DNA from: Oscillospiraceae bacterium
GTDB taxonomy: Bacteria; Bacillota; Clostridia; Oscillospirales; Oscillospiraceae
DNA length: 5,275 bases
Direction: 5' to 3'
Assembly: GCA_024404215.1 (NCBI GenBank)
Contig: JAKSQI010000112.1
Coordinates: 1 to 5,275, forward strand
Shown: positions 1 to 5,275 of the stretch, one piece after another
Numbering within the stretch: position 1 is the first letter of the stretch
How the letters are laid out: each line of letters starts with the position of its first letter
Translations under genes and position numbers: made by a program
The notes under the pieces: model-generated
What the model saw: only the letters and a program-made list of their open reading frames with translations
What the model was told of the DNA's origin: nothing
Databases searched by the model: none

Positions 1-107
1 CGATAGCTTATTGCGCAGATATGGAATTATACACTTTTTCTGCTGTTATGCAATAAATTTTTTTATTTAACGCAAAAGCTGAATATAAAATTTAAGCACA
101 ATCACAT
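1..107. other. AT-rich segment without a recognisable gene, upstream of the broken xpt
   Basis: All three forward frames contain stops (for example TAG at 4, TAA at 54, 67 and 93), and none encodes anything like the missing N-terminus of xanthine phosphoribosyltransferase. Over positions 1-120, 32 of 120 bases are G or C (27%), whereas a sampled stretch of the lipoprotein gene (901-960) has 31 of 60. A short open stretch in the third frame (3-53) could be the tail of an unseen upstream gene, but it is too short to identify. This may be the edge of an inserted element, a diverged intergenic remnant or an assembly join. No promoter, riboswitch core or RNA gene could be identified in it. Confidence 0.6.
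5..80. repeat. Nested imperfect inverted repeats in the AT-rich segment
   Basis: The outer arms, 5-15 and 71-80, pair over 10 bases with one unpaired A at position 10. Inside them, CAGA at 16-19 can pair with TCTG at 39-42, and AATAAA at 52-57 with TTTATT at 62-67. Drawn together they form a three-way-junction shape. A competing fold pairs TTATTGC at 8-14 with GCAATAA at 50-56. In such AT-rich DNA the inner pairings are expected by chance fairly often; the outer arm is the most notable. Possible readings are the structured end of a mobile element or a leader-RNA fragment. It does not match the purine riboswitch consensus as I know it. Confidence 0.3.
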
Positions 108-542
108 TTTGTCAAAATTTTAACCATTGAAGCCTCCGGAATCGGTATCGCTGCTGTGGTTGCCATGCATTTCAAGGTGCCCGTGGTGTTTGCAAAAAAA
201 GCCAAGAGCATCAATCTGGACGGTGACATGTACACGGCTGAAGTGGAATCCTTTACCCATAAAAACAAGAACACCGTCATCGTTTCAAAAAAGTACCTGC
301 AGCCTCAGGATCGGGTTTTAATCATCGACGATTTTCTGGCCAACGGATGCGCGTTGCAGGGGCTTATCCAAATAGTGCAGGCATCCGGCGCATCAGTTGA
401 AGGCATTGGCATTGCGGTAGAGAAAGGCTTTCAACAGGGCGGGCGCATGATTCGCAATCTGGGATATCAGTTGGAATCCCTGGCTATTGTTGATGCCATG
501 GATGCTGCTACCGGTACCGTAACCTTCCGGGAACAGGGATAA
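96..542 (+). pseudogene. xpt: Xanthine phosphoribosyltransferase, N-terminally truncated
   Basis: Xpt transfers phosphoribose from PRPP to xanthine to give XMP in cytosolic purine salvage. The frame is open from just after the TAA at 93-95. Recognisable homology starts near 111 with VKILTIEASGIG, followed by VPVVFAKKAKS, the PRPP-binding signature VLIIDDFLANG (315-347), then GASVEGIGIAVEKGFQ and LESLAIVD, ending naturally in TAA at 540-542. This order matches Firmicutes Xpt closely. Intact enzymes are about 190 residues; roughly the first 50 are absent here, including the N-terminal part that helps bind the base. No start with a good ribosome binding site is visible. A GTG at 156 would give only 128 residues, beginning beyond the conserved EASGI segment. 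The remaining codons show no internal stop or frameshift, so the loss is recent or the join is artificial. The gene next downstream encodes a nucleoside-type importer, which fits purine salvage. Family identity is secure; calling it a pseudogene depends on position 1-107 being true chromosomal sequence. Confidence 0.85.
106..118. repeat. 13-bp palindrome at the point where xpt homology begins
   Basis: ATTTTGTCAAAAT is perfectly symmetrical around the T at 112 (six base pairs on each side). It lies where the AT-rich segment meets recognisable xpt coding sequence. Such symmetry is compatible with a recombinase or regulator site, but its right half also encodes plausible xpt residues (VKI), so it may be fortuitous. 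Confidence 0.3.
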
Positions 543-566
543 TTCTCTTTTCCTGCCTTGTTTTTT
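534..566 (+). terminator. Weak terminator-like hairpin at the end of xpt
   Basis: CAGGGA (534-539) can pair with TTCCTG (550-555) through six pairs including one G-U, with a 10-base loop that contains the rest of the xpt stop codon. Two bases later comes TTGTTTTTT (558-566). The stem is short and the T-run interrupted, so any termination would be partial; read-through into the transporter genes is likely. Confidence 0.25.
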
Positions 567-586
567 CCCCCGGAGTCTGCTATTCT
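558..586 (+). promoter_or_regulatory. Candidate weak sigma-A promoter before the lipoprotein gene
   Basis: TTGTTT (558-563) and TATTCT (581-586) are spaced by 17 bases, matching the -35/-10 consensus at 3 of 6 and 4 of 6 positions. A second possibility is TTGGAC (592-597) with TATCAT (613-618), a better -10 but only 15 bases apart. Neither is convincing alone. The -35 candidate overlaps the T-run of the weak terminator-like hairpin. Confidence 0.25.
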
Positions 587-621
587 AATAATTGGACCCG
601 TAAGGATCACTGTATCATTAA

Positions 622-633
622 CCGTGAAAACGG
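622..633 (+). promoter_or_regulatory. Small GAAA-tetraloop hairpin upstream of the lipoprotein ribosome binding site
   Basis: CCGT (622-625), GAAA loop (626-629) and ACGG (630-633) form a 4-bp stem with a GNRA loop, followed by an A-rich run and then the GAGGAG site at 647-652. It could stabilise the 5' leader or be a small operator in DNA. The stem is short and could arise by chance. A competing partner for ACGG is CCGT at 598-601. Confidence 0.25.
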
Positions 634-657
634 AAAATAAAAAAAAGAGGAGATATT

Positions 658-1947
658 ATGAAAAAGATGCGAGCCCTGCTGCTGGCTCTTGCCATGCTGG
701 TTGCCCTGTGCTCCTGCGGCAGCAAAAAAGAAGAACCCGCCCCTGAGGTAGAGGACCGTGACGCAGCTGTTGTATTTGAAAACAGCTCCGAAACCGTTGA
801 TGTTACCGCTTTGGTGAAGGATTATGCTGATCAGCTGTCCAAGACCAAGGTGGGTTTCATCTTCCTGCACGATGAAAACTCTACCTATGACAACAACTTC
901 ATGGCTGCCGGCATTGAAGCCTGCGACAGCCTGGGCGTTGAGTACATTCTAAAAACCAATATTCCTGAAGGTCAGGAATGCTACGAGGCCGCCTGTGACC
1001 TGGCTGACTCCGGCTGCAACATCGTATTTGCAGACTCCTTCGGTCACGAAGCCTACATGATTCAGGCCGCCAAGGAATACACGGATGTTCAATTCTGCCA
1101 TGCTACCGGTGTTAAGGCTCACACGGAAGGCCTTTCTAACTACCACAATGCCTTTGCTTCCATTTACGAAGCTCGCTATCTTGCCGGTGTAGCTGCCGGT
1201 CTGAAGCTGAACGAGATGATTGACGACGGCAAGATTACGGCTGAAGAAGCTAAGATGGGCTATGTTGGCGCTTATACCTATGCAGAAGTTATTTCCGGCT
1301 ACACCAGCTTTTATCTTGGTGCCAAGTCTGTTTGTCCCACCGTTACCGTGGATGTAACCTTCGCCGGTTCCGGGTATGATGAGACTGCCGAGAAGGAAGG
1401 CGCACAGAAGCTGATTGATAACGGCGGCGTTCTGATTTCCCAGCATGCCGACTCCATGGGTGCTCCTACCGCCTGTGAGACTGCCGGTGTTCCCAATGTT
1501 TCTTACAACGGTTCCACCATTGCTGCCTGCCCCAACACCTTCCTGGTATCCAGCCGCATCAACTGGGTACCCTATATGCAGTACATGATTGGTAAAACTG
1601 CCATGAGCGAGAAGATTAGTACAGACTGGACCGGCAACCTGGAAACGGCATCCGTACAGCTCACCGATCTGAACGAAGCCGTTGCAGCTGCCGGTACCGC
1701 CGAAAAGCTGGCTGAGGTTTCCAAGAAGCTGTCCTCCGGTGAGGTTAAGGTATTTGATGCTGCAACCTTTACCGTAAACGGCGAGAAGGTTTCCACCTAC
1801 CTGGCCGATATCAACGACTGGGGTGATTATACCGGTGAAACCGAAGCTATTGTAAACGGAGCCTTTGCCGAATCCTCCAATCGTTCCGCCCCTGCCTTTG
1901 ACCTGCGCATTGACGGAATCACCCTGTTGGACGAATTCTACGGATAA
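658..1947 (+). CDS. BMP family ABC transporter substrate-binding lipoprotein (PnrA/BmpA type)
   Basis: Extracytoplasmic receptor of a BMP-type ABC importer; characterised relatives (PnrA, BmpA, B. subtilis NupN) bind purine or other nucleosides. The 429-residue product opens with MKKMRALLL, a hydrophobic stretch (6-18) and a Cys-containing lipobox. Cys20 (LCSC, then GSKKEE) is the likeliest lipidated residue, Cys18 less so. A charged, Pro/Glu-rich linker follows to about 45. The PBP fold starts at KVGFIFLHDENSTYDNNF (64-81), continues through NIVFADSFGHE (121-131), the family hallmark YEARYLAGVAAG (170-181), MGYVGAYTYAEVISGYTSFYLGAKSV (200-225) and LISQHADSMGAP (259-270), where Asp264 may correspond to a ligand-contacting acid. 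The C-terminus (362-429) is intact. The ATG at 658 is preceded by AGAGGAG with five bases of spacing after GAGGAG (647-652). The gene lies 115 bases after the xpt remnant and heads the importer operon. The family is clear; a purine nucleoside or base as ligand is inferred, not proven. Confidence 0.93.
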   Translation: MKKMRALLLALAMLVALCSCGSKKEEPAPEVEDRDAAVVFENSSETVDVTALVKDYADQLSKTKVGFIFLHDENSTYDNNFMAAGIEACDSLGVEYILKTNIPEGQECYEAACDLADSGCNIVFADSFGHEAYMIQAAKEYTDVQFCHATGVKAHTEGLSNYHNAFASIYEARYLAGVAAGLKLNEMIDDGKITAEEAKMGYVGAYTYAEVISGYTSFYLGAKSVCPTVTVDVTFAGSGYDETAEKEGAQKLIDNGGVLISQHADSMGAPTACETAGVPNVSYNGSTIAACPNTFLVSSRINWVPYMQYMIGKTAMSEKISTDWTGNLETASVQLTDLNEAVAAAGTAEKLAEVSKKLSSGEVKVFDAATFTVNGEKVSTYLADINDWGDYTGETEAIVNGAFAESSNRSAPAFDLRIDGITLLDEFYG

Positions 1948-1969
1948 TTCCCTGTAATTCTCCGCCTCA

Positions 1970-2003
1970 AACGGGCGGTGCGACTAACGACGCGCCGCCC
2001 GTT
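1970..2003 (+). promoter_or_regulatory. Strong intercistronic hairpin between lipoprotein and ATPase genes
   Basis: AACGGGCGG (1970-1978) pairs perfectly with CCGCCCGTT (1995-2003). The stem continues inward by a G-U pair (1979/1994) and three G-C pairs (1980-1982 with 1991-1993), about 13 pairs closing an 8-base loop. The following bases are ACTCATTTTC, not a proper U-run, so it is not a standard terminator. It starts 22 bases after the lipoprotein stop and ends 10 bases before the ATPase ribosome binding site. Such hairpins after binding-protein genes of ABC operons often protect the upstream mRNA or allow partial termination, giving excess binding protein. That role here is inferred. Confidence 0.75.
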
Positions 2004-2013
2004 ACTCATTTTC

Positions 2014-2020
2014 AAGGAGG
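2014..2020 (+). promoter_or_regulatory. Ribosome binding site that favours the TTG start of the ATPase
   Basis: AAGGAGG at 2014-2020 is only one base from the ATG at 2022 but seven bases from the in-frame TTG at 2028. Normal spacing favours initiation at TTG. The ATG start would add only Met-Val ahead of it. Confidence 0.65.
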
Positions 2021-2027
2021 AATGGTT

Positions 2028-3563
2028 TTGGAAAACAGAATTCCCGCTGTTGAGTACAGAAATGTTACGAAAACCTTTGGAACGACCATAGCAAACAATA
2101 AAGTCAGCATGGAGGTTTATGAAGGTGAAATTCTGGCTCTTCTGGGCGAGAACGGGAGCGGAAAAACTACGCTGATGAATATGCTGTCCGGCATCTACTA
2201 CCCAGACGAAGGCCAGATTTTCATTCACGGCAAGGAAGCCGTAATCCGATCTCCTCATGACGCCTTCAAGCTGGGCATTGGCATGGTGCATCAGCATTTT
2301 AAGCTGATTGATGTGTTGACCGCAGCGGAAAACATCGTTCTCGGCCTGGAGGGGCGGCTGGATTTGAAAGCCGCTACAGTCAAAATCCAAGAAATATGTG
2401 ATAAATACGGTTTTGCCGTTGACCCGGGAAAAAAAGTCTATAACATGTCGGTTTCCGAAAAGCAGACAGTGGAAATCGTCAAGGTACTTTTCCGGGGTGC
2501 CGATATTTTGATTCTGGATGAGCCCACAGCTGTTTTAACCCCTCAGGAAACCGACAAGCTTTTTTCCGTTATCCGTAACATGAAGGCTGATGGAAAAAGC
2601 GTGATTATCATTACCCACAAGCTTCACGAGGTAGAGGCTGTATCCGACCGTGTTGCTGTTCTTCGAAAGGGAGAGTATATCGGTCAGATGAACACCAGGG
2701 ATACTAATGCTGCAGAAATGACCAGCATGATGGTTGGCCGTTCCGTCTCCCTGAACATTGAGCGTCCGGAACCGATTCATCCCACCGACCGGGTAATCAT
2801 TGACCACCTTAACGTTCGGGGATCGGACGGCGTCATGAAGCTTCAGGATGTATCCTTCTCCATCCGTTCCGGAGAGATTCTGGGCATTGCCGGTATTTCC
2901 GGCTGTGGCCAGAAGGAACTTTTGGAAGCCATTGCAGGCCTGCAGCCCACCGAAAGTGGGAGCATTCGCTACGTAGGAGAGGACGGCCACAGCGAAGAGC
3001 TGATTGGCAAGGATCCGAAAAAAATTAACGACATGGGTGTTGCGCTGTCCTTTGTGCCGGAAGACCGTCTCGGCATGGGGCTGGTAGGCAGCAGGAAGCT
3101 GGCAGCCAACATGATGCTTCGTTCCTTCCGCCGAGGGAAGGGCTTCTTTACCGATCGGAAATACCCCTATGATCTGGCCCAGACGGTAGTGGACGAGCTG
3201 GAGGTTGTAACTCCGGATGTACTGACTCCTGTCAGCAAGCTGTCCGGCGGTAATGTGCAAAAGATACTGGTTGGCCGTGAGATTGCAGCCGCCCCCAAGG
3301 TTTTACTTACAGCCTATGCCGTCCGTGGTTTGGATATTAACTCCTCTTACACCATCTACAATCTGCTGAACCAGCAGAAACAGAAGGGCGTAGCCGTTGT
3401 CTATGTCGGTGAAGATTTGGATGTTCTGCTGGAGCTCAGTGACCGTATTCTGGTTCTCTGCAGCGGCAAGGTCAGCGGTATCGTTGATGGACGCAGCGCA
3501 GATAAGGAAAGCATCGGCCTGATGATGACCAAACTGAAAGGAGGCAGTGAGAATGAACAATAA
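2028..3563 (+). CDS. BMP-type ABC importer ATPase with tandem nucleotide-binding domains
   Basis: Cytoplasmic ATPase that powers the importer, similar to B. subtilis NupO/YufO and to sugar importers of the RbsA layout. From the TTG start it has 511 residues (513 from the ATG at 2022), normal for a two-domain family member. Domain 1 (about 6-235) is catalytically complete: Walker A GENGSGKT (40-47), Q-loop Gln89, signature-like MSVSE (140-144) in place of LSGGQ, Walker B ILILDEP with Asp164/Glu165, and switch His197. Domain 2 (about 255-505) is degenerate: GISGCGQK (289-296) has Gln for the Walker A Lys, the Walker B region reads LLTAYAVRGLD (426-436) with Ala-Tyr for Asp-Glu, and Glu462 replaces the switch His. 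It keeps LSGGN (405-409). One active and one degenerate site is normal in this family, although Ala-Tyr-Ala-Val seems more diverged than the usual form. The 3' end overlaps the next gene by 11 bases, indicating coupling. Confidence 0.95.
   Translation: MENRIPAVEYRNVTKTFGTTIANNKVSMEVYEGEILALLGENGSGKTTLMNMLSGIYYPDEGQIFIHGKEAVIRSPHDAFKLGIGMVHQHFKLIDVLTAAENIVLGLEGRLDLKAATVKIQEICDKYGFAVDPGKKVYNMSVSEKQTVEIVKVLFRGADILILDEPTAVLTPQETDKLFSVIRNMKADGKSVIIITHKLHEVEAVSDRVAVLRKGEYIGQMNTRDTNAAEMTSMMVGRSVSLNIERPEPIHPTDRVIIDHLNVRGSDGVMKLQDVSFSIRSGEILGIAGISGCGQKELLEAIAGLQPTESGSIRYVGEDGHSEELIGKDPKKINDMGVALSFVPEDRLGMGLVGSRKLAANMMLRSFRRGKGFFTDRKYPYDLAQTVVDELEVVTPDVLTPVSKLSGGNVQKILVGREIAAAPKVLLTAYAVRGLDINSSYTIYNLLNQQKQKGVAVVYVGEDLDVLLELSDRILVLCSGKVSGIVDGRSADKESIGLMMTKLKGGSENEQ
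3537..3544 (+). promoter_or_regulatory. Ribosome binding site deciding the first permease start
   Basis: AAAGGAGG lies inside the end of the ATPase gene. It is two bases from a GTG at 3547 and eight from the in-frame ATG at 3553, so the ATG is the likely start. Confidence 0.75.
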
Positions 3564-4662
3564 TACACGAGAGCCTCTTATTCATGTGGTCAAGCGTAAA
3601 GCCCTGCCCTGGTACAAGGCCTGGGCAATTCGCGGCATTGCCATTTTGGCTGCCCTTATTGTATGCGCCGTTATTACTGCTATTGTAACCGGTTACAATC
3701 CCATCAAGGTATACGCTACCATGCTGTCCGGCGCCTTCGGCTCAGCACGCAGATGCTGGGTTACCTTTCAGAACACAGCTATTCTTCTGATAATTGCTCT
3801 GGCTTTGACTCCCGCCTTCAAAATGAAGTTTTGGAATATCGGTGGTGAAGGACAGGCCCTTATTGGCGGCTTAGCCGCCGCAGCCTGTATGGTTTGCCTT
3901 GGGGATAAGCTTCCCAATGGGCTCATTATCGTATTGATGCTTATCAGCGGTTTGGTTGCCGGAGCCCTTTGGGGTCTGATTCCGGCCTTGTTTAAGGTAA
4001 AATGGAACACCAACGAAACCCTGTCCACCCTGATGATGAACTATATTGCCATTCAGCTGGTTGCCTACTACACGGTGGTGTGGGAGTCTCCCAAGGGTTC
4101 CGGTAAAATTGGTGTTATCAATCCCAACACCATGTCCGGCTGGCTTCCTGAAATCGGTAATAAGTATCTGCTGCCAATCCTAGTATCTGTCCTGATTACC
4201 GCTTTCATGTACGTTTACATCAAGTACTCCAAGCACGGATATGAAATCCGTGTTGTAGGCGAAAGTGTAGCAACAGCTAAATACGTAGGCATGAAGGTGA
4301 ATCTGATTGTTATCCGTACCATGCTGCTTTCCGGCGCTTTGTGCGGTTTAGCCGGTGTGCTGCTGGTAGGCGGAATCAACCATACCATAACCACAACCAT
4401 TGTGAACAACCAGGGCTTTACCGGTGTTTTGGTTTCCTGGCTGGCTAAGTTTAATCCGGCTGCTATGATAGCCACTTCCTTACTCATCGTCTTTTTTGGT
4501 CGAGGCGCAGGAGAAATATCCTCGGTTGTTGGATTAAACGAGTCCTTCTCCGATATTCTTACTGGCTTGATTCTCTTCTTTATCATAGGCTGTGAATTCT
4601 TTATTACCTACAAGGTAGTGTTCCGCAAAAATGCACGAAAGGAGGAAACGAACCATGATTGA
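3553..4662 (+). CDS. BMP-type ABC importer permease, first subunit (BPD_transp_2 family)
   Basis: One of two inner-membrane subunits forming the translocation channel, like B. subtilis NupP/YufP. The 369-residue protein has a basic cytoplasmic N-terminus (1-24) and a first membrane segment at about 27-46. Further hydrophobic segments lie near 74-90, 99-116, 122-147, 155-176, 205-223, 253-274, 287-297, 303-316 and 334-355. Family motifs visible are FWNIGGEGQALIGGLAA (93-109), WNTNETLSTLMMNYIA (151-166) and, in the cytoplasmic loop expected to contact the ATPase, YEIRVVGESVATAKYVGM (230-247). The tail is charged (RKNARKEETNHD). The ATG is chosen over the GTG at 3547 because of ribosome-binding-site spacing. 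It overlaps the ATPase gene by 11 bases and the next permease gene by 8, a layout typical of translationally coupled subunits. Length and motifs show no sign of damage. Confidence 0.94.
   Translation: MNNNTREPLIHVVKRKALPWYKAWAIRGIAILAALIVCAVITAIVTGYNPIKVYATMLSGAFGSARRCWVTFQNTAILLIIALALTPAFKMKFWNIGGEGQALIGGLAAAACMVCLGDKLPNGLIIVLMLISGLVAGALWGLIPALFKVKWNTNETLSTLMMNYIAIQLVAYYTVVWESPKGSGKIGVINPNTMSGWLPEIGNKYLLPILVSVLITAFMYVYIKYSKHGYEIRVVGESVATAKYVGMKVNLIVIRTMLLSGALCGLAGVLLVGGINHTITTTIVNNQGFTGVLVSWLAKFNPAAMIATSLLIVFFGRGAGEISSVVGLNESFSDILTGLILFFIIGCEFFITYKVVFRKNARKEETNHD
4638..4645 (+). promoter_or_regulatory. Ribosome binding site for the second permease
   Basis: AAAGGAGG inside the end of the first permease gene, nine bases before the ATG at 4655. 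It supports that start and the 8-base overlap between the two permease genes. Confidence 0.8.
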
Positions 4663-5275
4663 TGTTGTAACCTTTATTCCTCGTGCTGTTGTCCAGGGCA
4701 TTCCACTTCTGTATGGCTGTGTGGGTGAAACTCTGACGCAAAAAAGCGGCAATCTGAACCTGGGTCTTCCCGGTGTCATGTACGTAGGCGCTATCAGCGG
4801 CGTTATTGGGGCCTTCTTTTATGAACAGGCTGGAAGCATGAATCCCTTTTTAGGCATTGCCATTCCCTTAATTTGCTCATTGCTCGGTTCACTCCTCATG
4901 GGCCTGATCTATTGCTTCCTCACCGTTAGCCTGCGAGCAAATCAGAATGTAACCGGTTTAGCCATGACCACCTTTGGTGTTGGCTTCGGTAACTTCTTCG
5001 GCGGTTCTCTGATTAAAATCAGCGGTGCTGACGTTCCTTCTCTTGCCTTGAGCAAGACCAGCGCCTATTTTTCCGCCACGCTGCCCTTTGCATCCTCTTT
5101 AGGTTGGTTTGGTAAGGTTTTCCTCTCTTACGGTTTTCTTGCCTATTTGGCTGTTATTATTGCCATTGTCTGCCATATTATGCTCAAGCGCAGCCGAATC
5201 GGCTTACACCTGCGCAGTGTAGGTGAGGGACCCGCTACAGCAGACGCTGCCGGTATTAGTGTTACCCGTTACAAG
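4655..5275 (+). CDS. BMP-type ABC importer permease, second subunit (partial, runs off the window)
   Basis: Second channel subunit, like B. subtilis NupQ/YufQ. Its first 207 codons are present and open to the window edge; family members are around 300 residues, so about a third is missing through cropping, not damage. The N-terminal hallmark appears as LLYGCVGETLTQKSGNLNLGLPGVMYVGA (18-46). It is followed by hydrophobic segments near 47-55, 64-91 and 99-119 (with NVTGLAMTTFGVGFGNFFGG, 98-117), a polar loop (121-150) and a segment at about 156-176. The loop RIGLHLRSVGEGPATADAAGI (181-201) corresponds to the ATPase-contacting loop of the first permease. Pairing with a different permease of the same superfamily indicates a heterodimeric channel. 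The GETLTQKSGNLNLG version is the one I associate with Clostridia and other anaerobes. Confidence 0.93.
   Translation, partial: MIDVVTFIPRAVVQGIPLLYGCVGETLTQKSGNLNLGLPGVMYVGAISGVIGAFFYEQAGSMNPFLGIAIPLICSLLGSLLMGLIYCFLTVSLRANQNVTGLAMTTFGVGFGNFFGGSLIKISGADVPSLALSKTSAYFSATLPFASSLGWFGKVFLSYGFLAYLAVIIAIVCHIMLKRSRIGLHLRSVGEGPATADAAGISVTRYK

Noticed and set aside
1..107. Purine (guanine) riboswitch upstream of xpt
   Set aside because: Firmicutes xpt is often controlled by one, so I looked for its P1 stem, junction and loop bases; the conserved junction and loop sequences are not there.
93..118. IS200/IS605-like right end (hairpin followed by TCAA at 112-115)
   Set aside because: The tetranucleotide is common and the outer hairpin ends 31 bases earlier; without element coding sequence there is nothing to support it.
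127..321. Second forward open frame overlapping the xpt remnant
   Set aside because: It is out of phase with clear Xpt homology and ends inside it; the translation is not family-like.
590..635. Riboswitch-like leader of the lipoprotein gene (CCCGTAAGG resembling a purine riboswitch loop)
   Set aside because: The similarity is limited to a few bases; the required closing stem and junction are absent.
949..1446. Antisense open frame (165 codons) within the lipoprotein gene
   Set aside because: No family resemblance was noticed and the sense strand encodes conserved BMP motifs throughout this stretch, so it is a shadow frame.
1970..2003. Classical Rho-independent terminator ending the operon after the lipoprotein gene
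   Set aside because: No U-run follows the stem, and the next genes are the expected partners of the lipoprotein with a strong ribosome binding site immediately after, so full termination is unlikely.
2535..3260. Long antisense open frame (241 codons) on the minus strand within the ATPase gene
   Set aside because: It lies entirely inside a highly conserved gene on the other strand, shows no recognisable domain, and is explained by codon bias of the sense gene.
1..5275. CRISPR array, tRNA, rRNA, transposase or integrase genes
   Set aside because: No regularly spaced direct repeats, no tRNA or rRNA signature and no recombinase motifs were found in any coding frame.

Overview
The window looks like chromosomal DNA of a Gram-positive anaerobe of the Clostridia, perhaps of the Oscillospirales/Ruminococcaceae type. 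The evidence is the strong AAGGAGG-type ribosome binding sites, a lipoprotein with a Cys-rich lipobox, about 50% G+C in the genes sampled, and the Firmicutes-like sequence of every protein. This placement comes from recalled family resemblance, not from a search. All genes are on the + strand.

Layout: positions 1-107 are AT-rich (32 of the first 120 bases are G or C) and hold no recognisable gene. They can be drawn as nested inverted repeats. From about 111 to 542 lies the C-terminal two-thirds or more of a xanthine phosphoribosyltransferase (xpt). About 50 N-terminal residues, the start codon and any upstream riboswitch are missing. The loss of homology coincides with the sharp composition change and with a 13-bp palindrome, so this is either a genuine rearrangement or insertion junction or an assembly junction. 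Positions 543-657 are a short intergenic region with only weak terminator-like and promoter-like signals and a small GAAA-tetraloop hairpin.

From 658 to the end is a compact BMP/PnrA-type ABC importer operon. It contains a membrane-anchored substrate-binding lipoprotein (658-1947), a tandem-domain ATPase (best start TTG at 2028, to 3563), a first permease (3553-4662) and a second permease (4655 to the window edge, incomplete). The last three genes overlap by 11 and 8 bases, so they are probably translationally coupled. A strong GC-rich hairpin separates the lipoprotein gene from the ATPase gene and could set a higher level of binding protein than of transporter.

How they work together: in the BMP family the lipoprotein captures a (deoxy)nucleoside or related purine outside the cell, the two permeases form the channel, and the double-domain ATPase powers uptake. 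A purine phosphoribosyltransferase directly upstream suggests uptake coupled to purine salvage. That substrate assignment is inference from family and context. The transporter genes look intact. Apart from the damaged xpt and its junction, I see no evidence of a new type of system.
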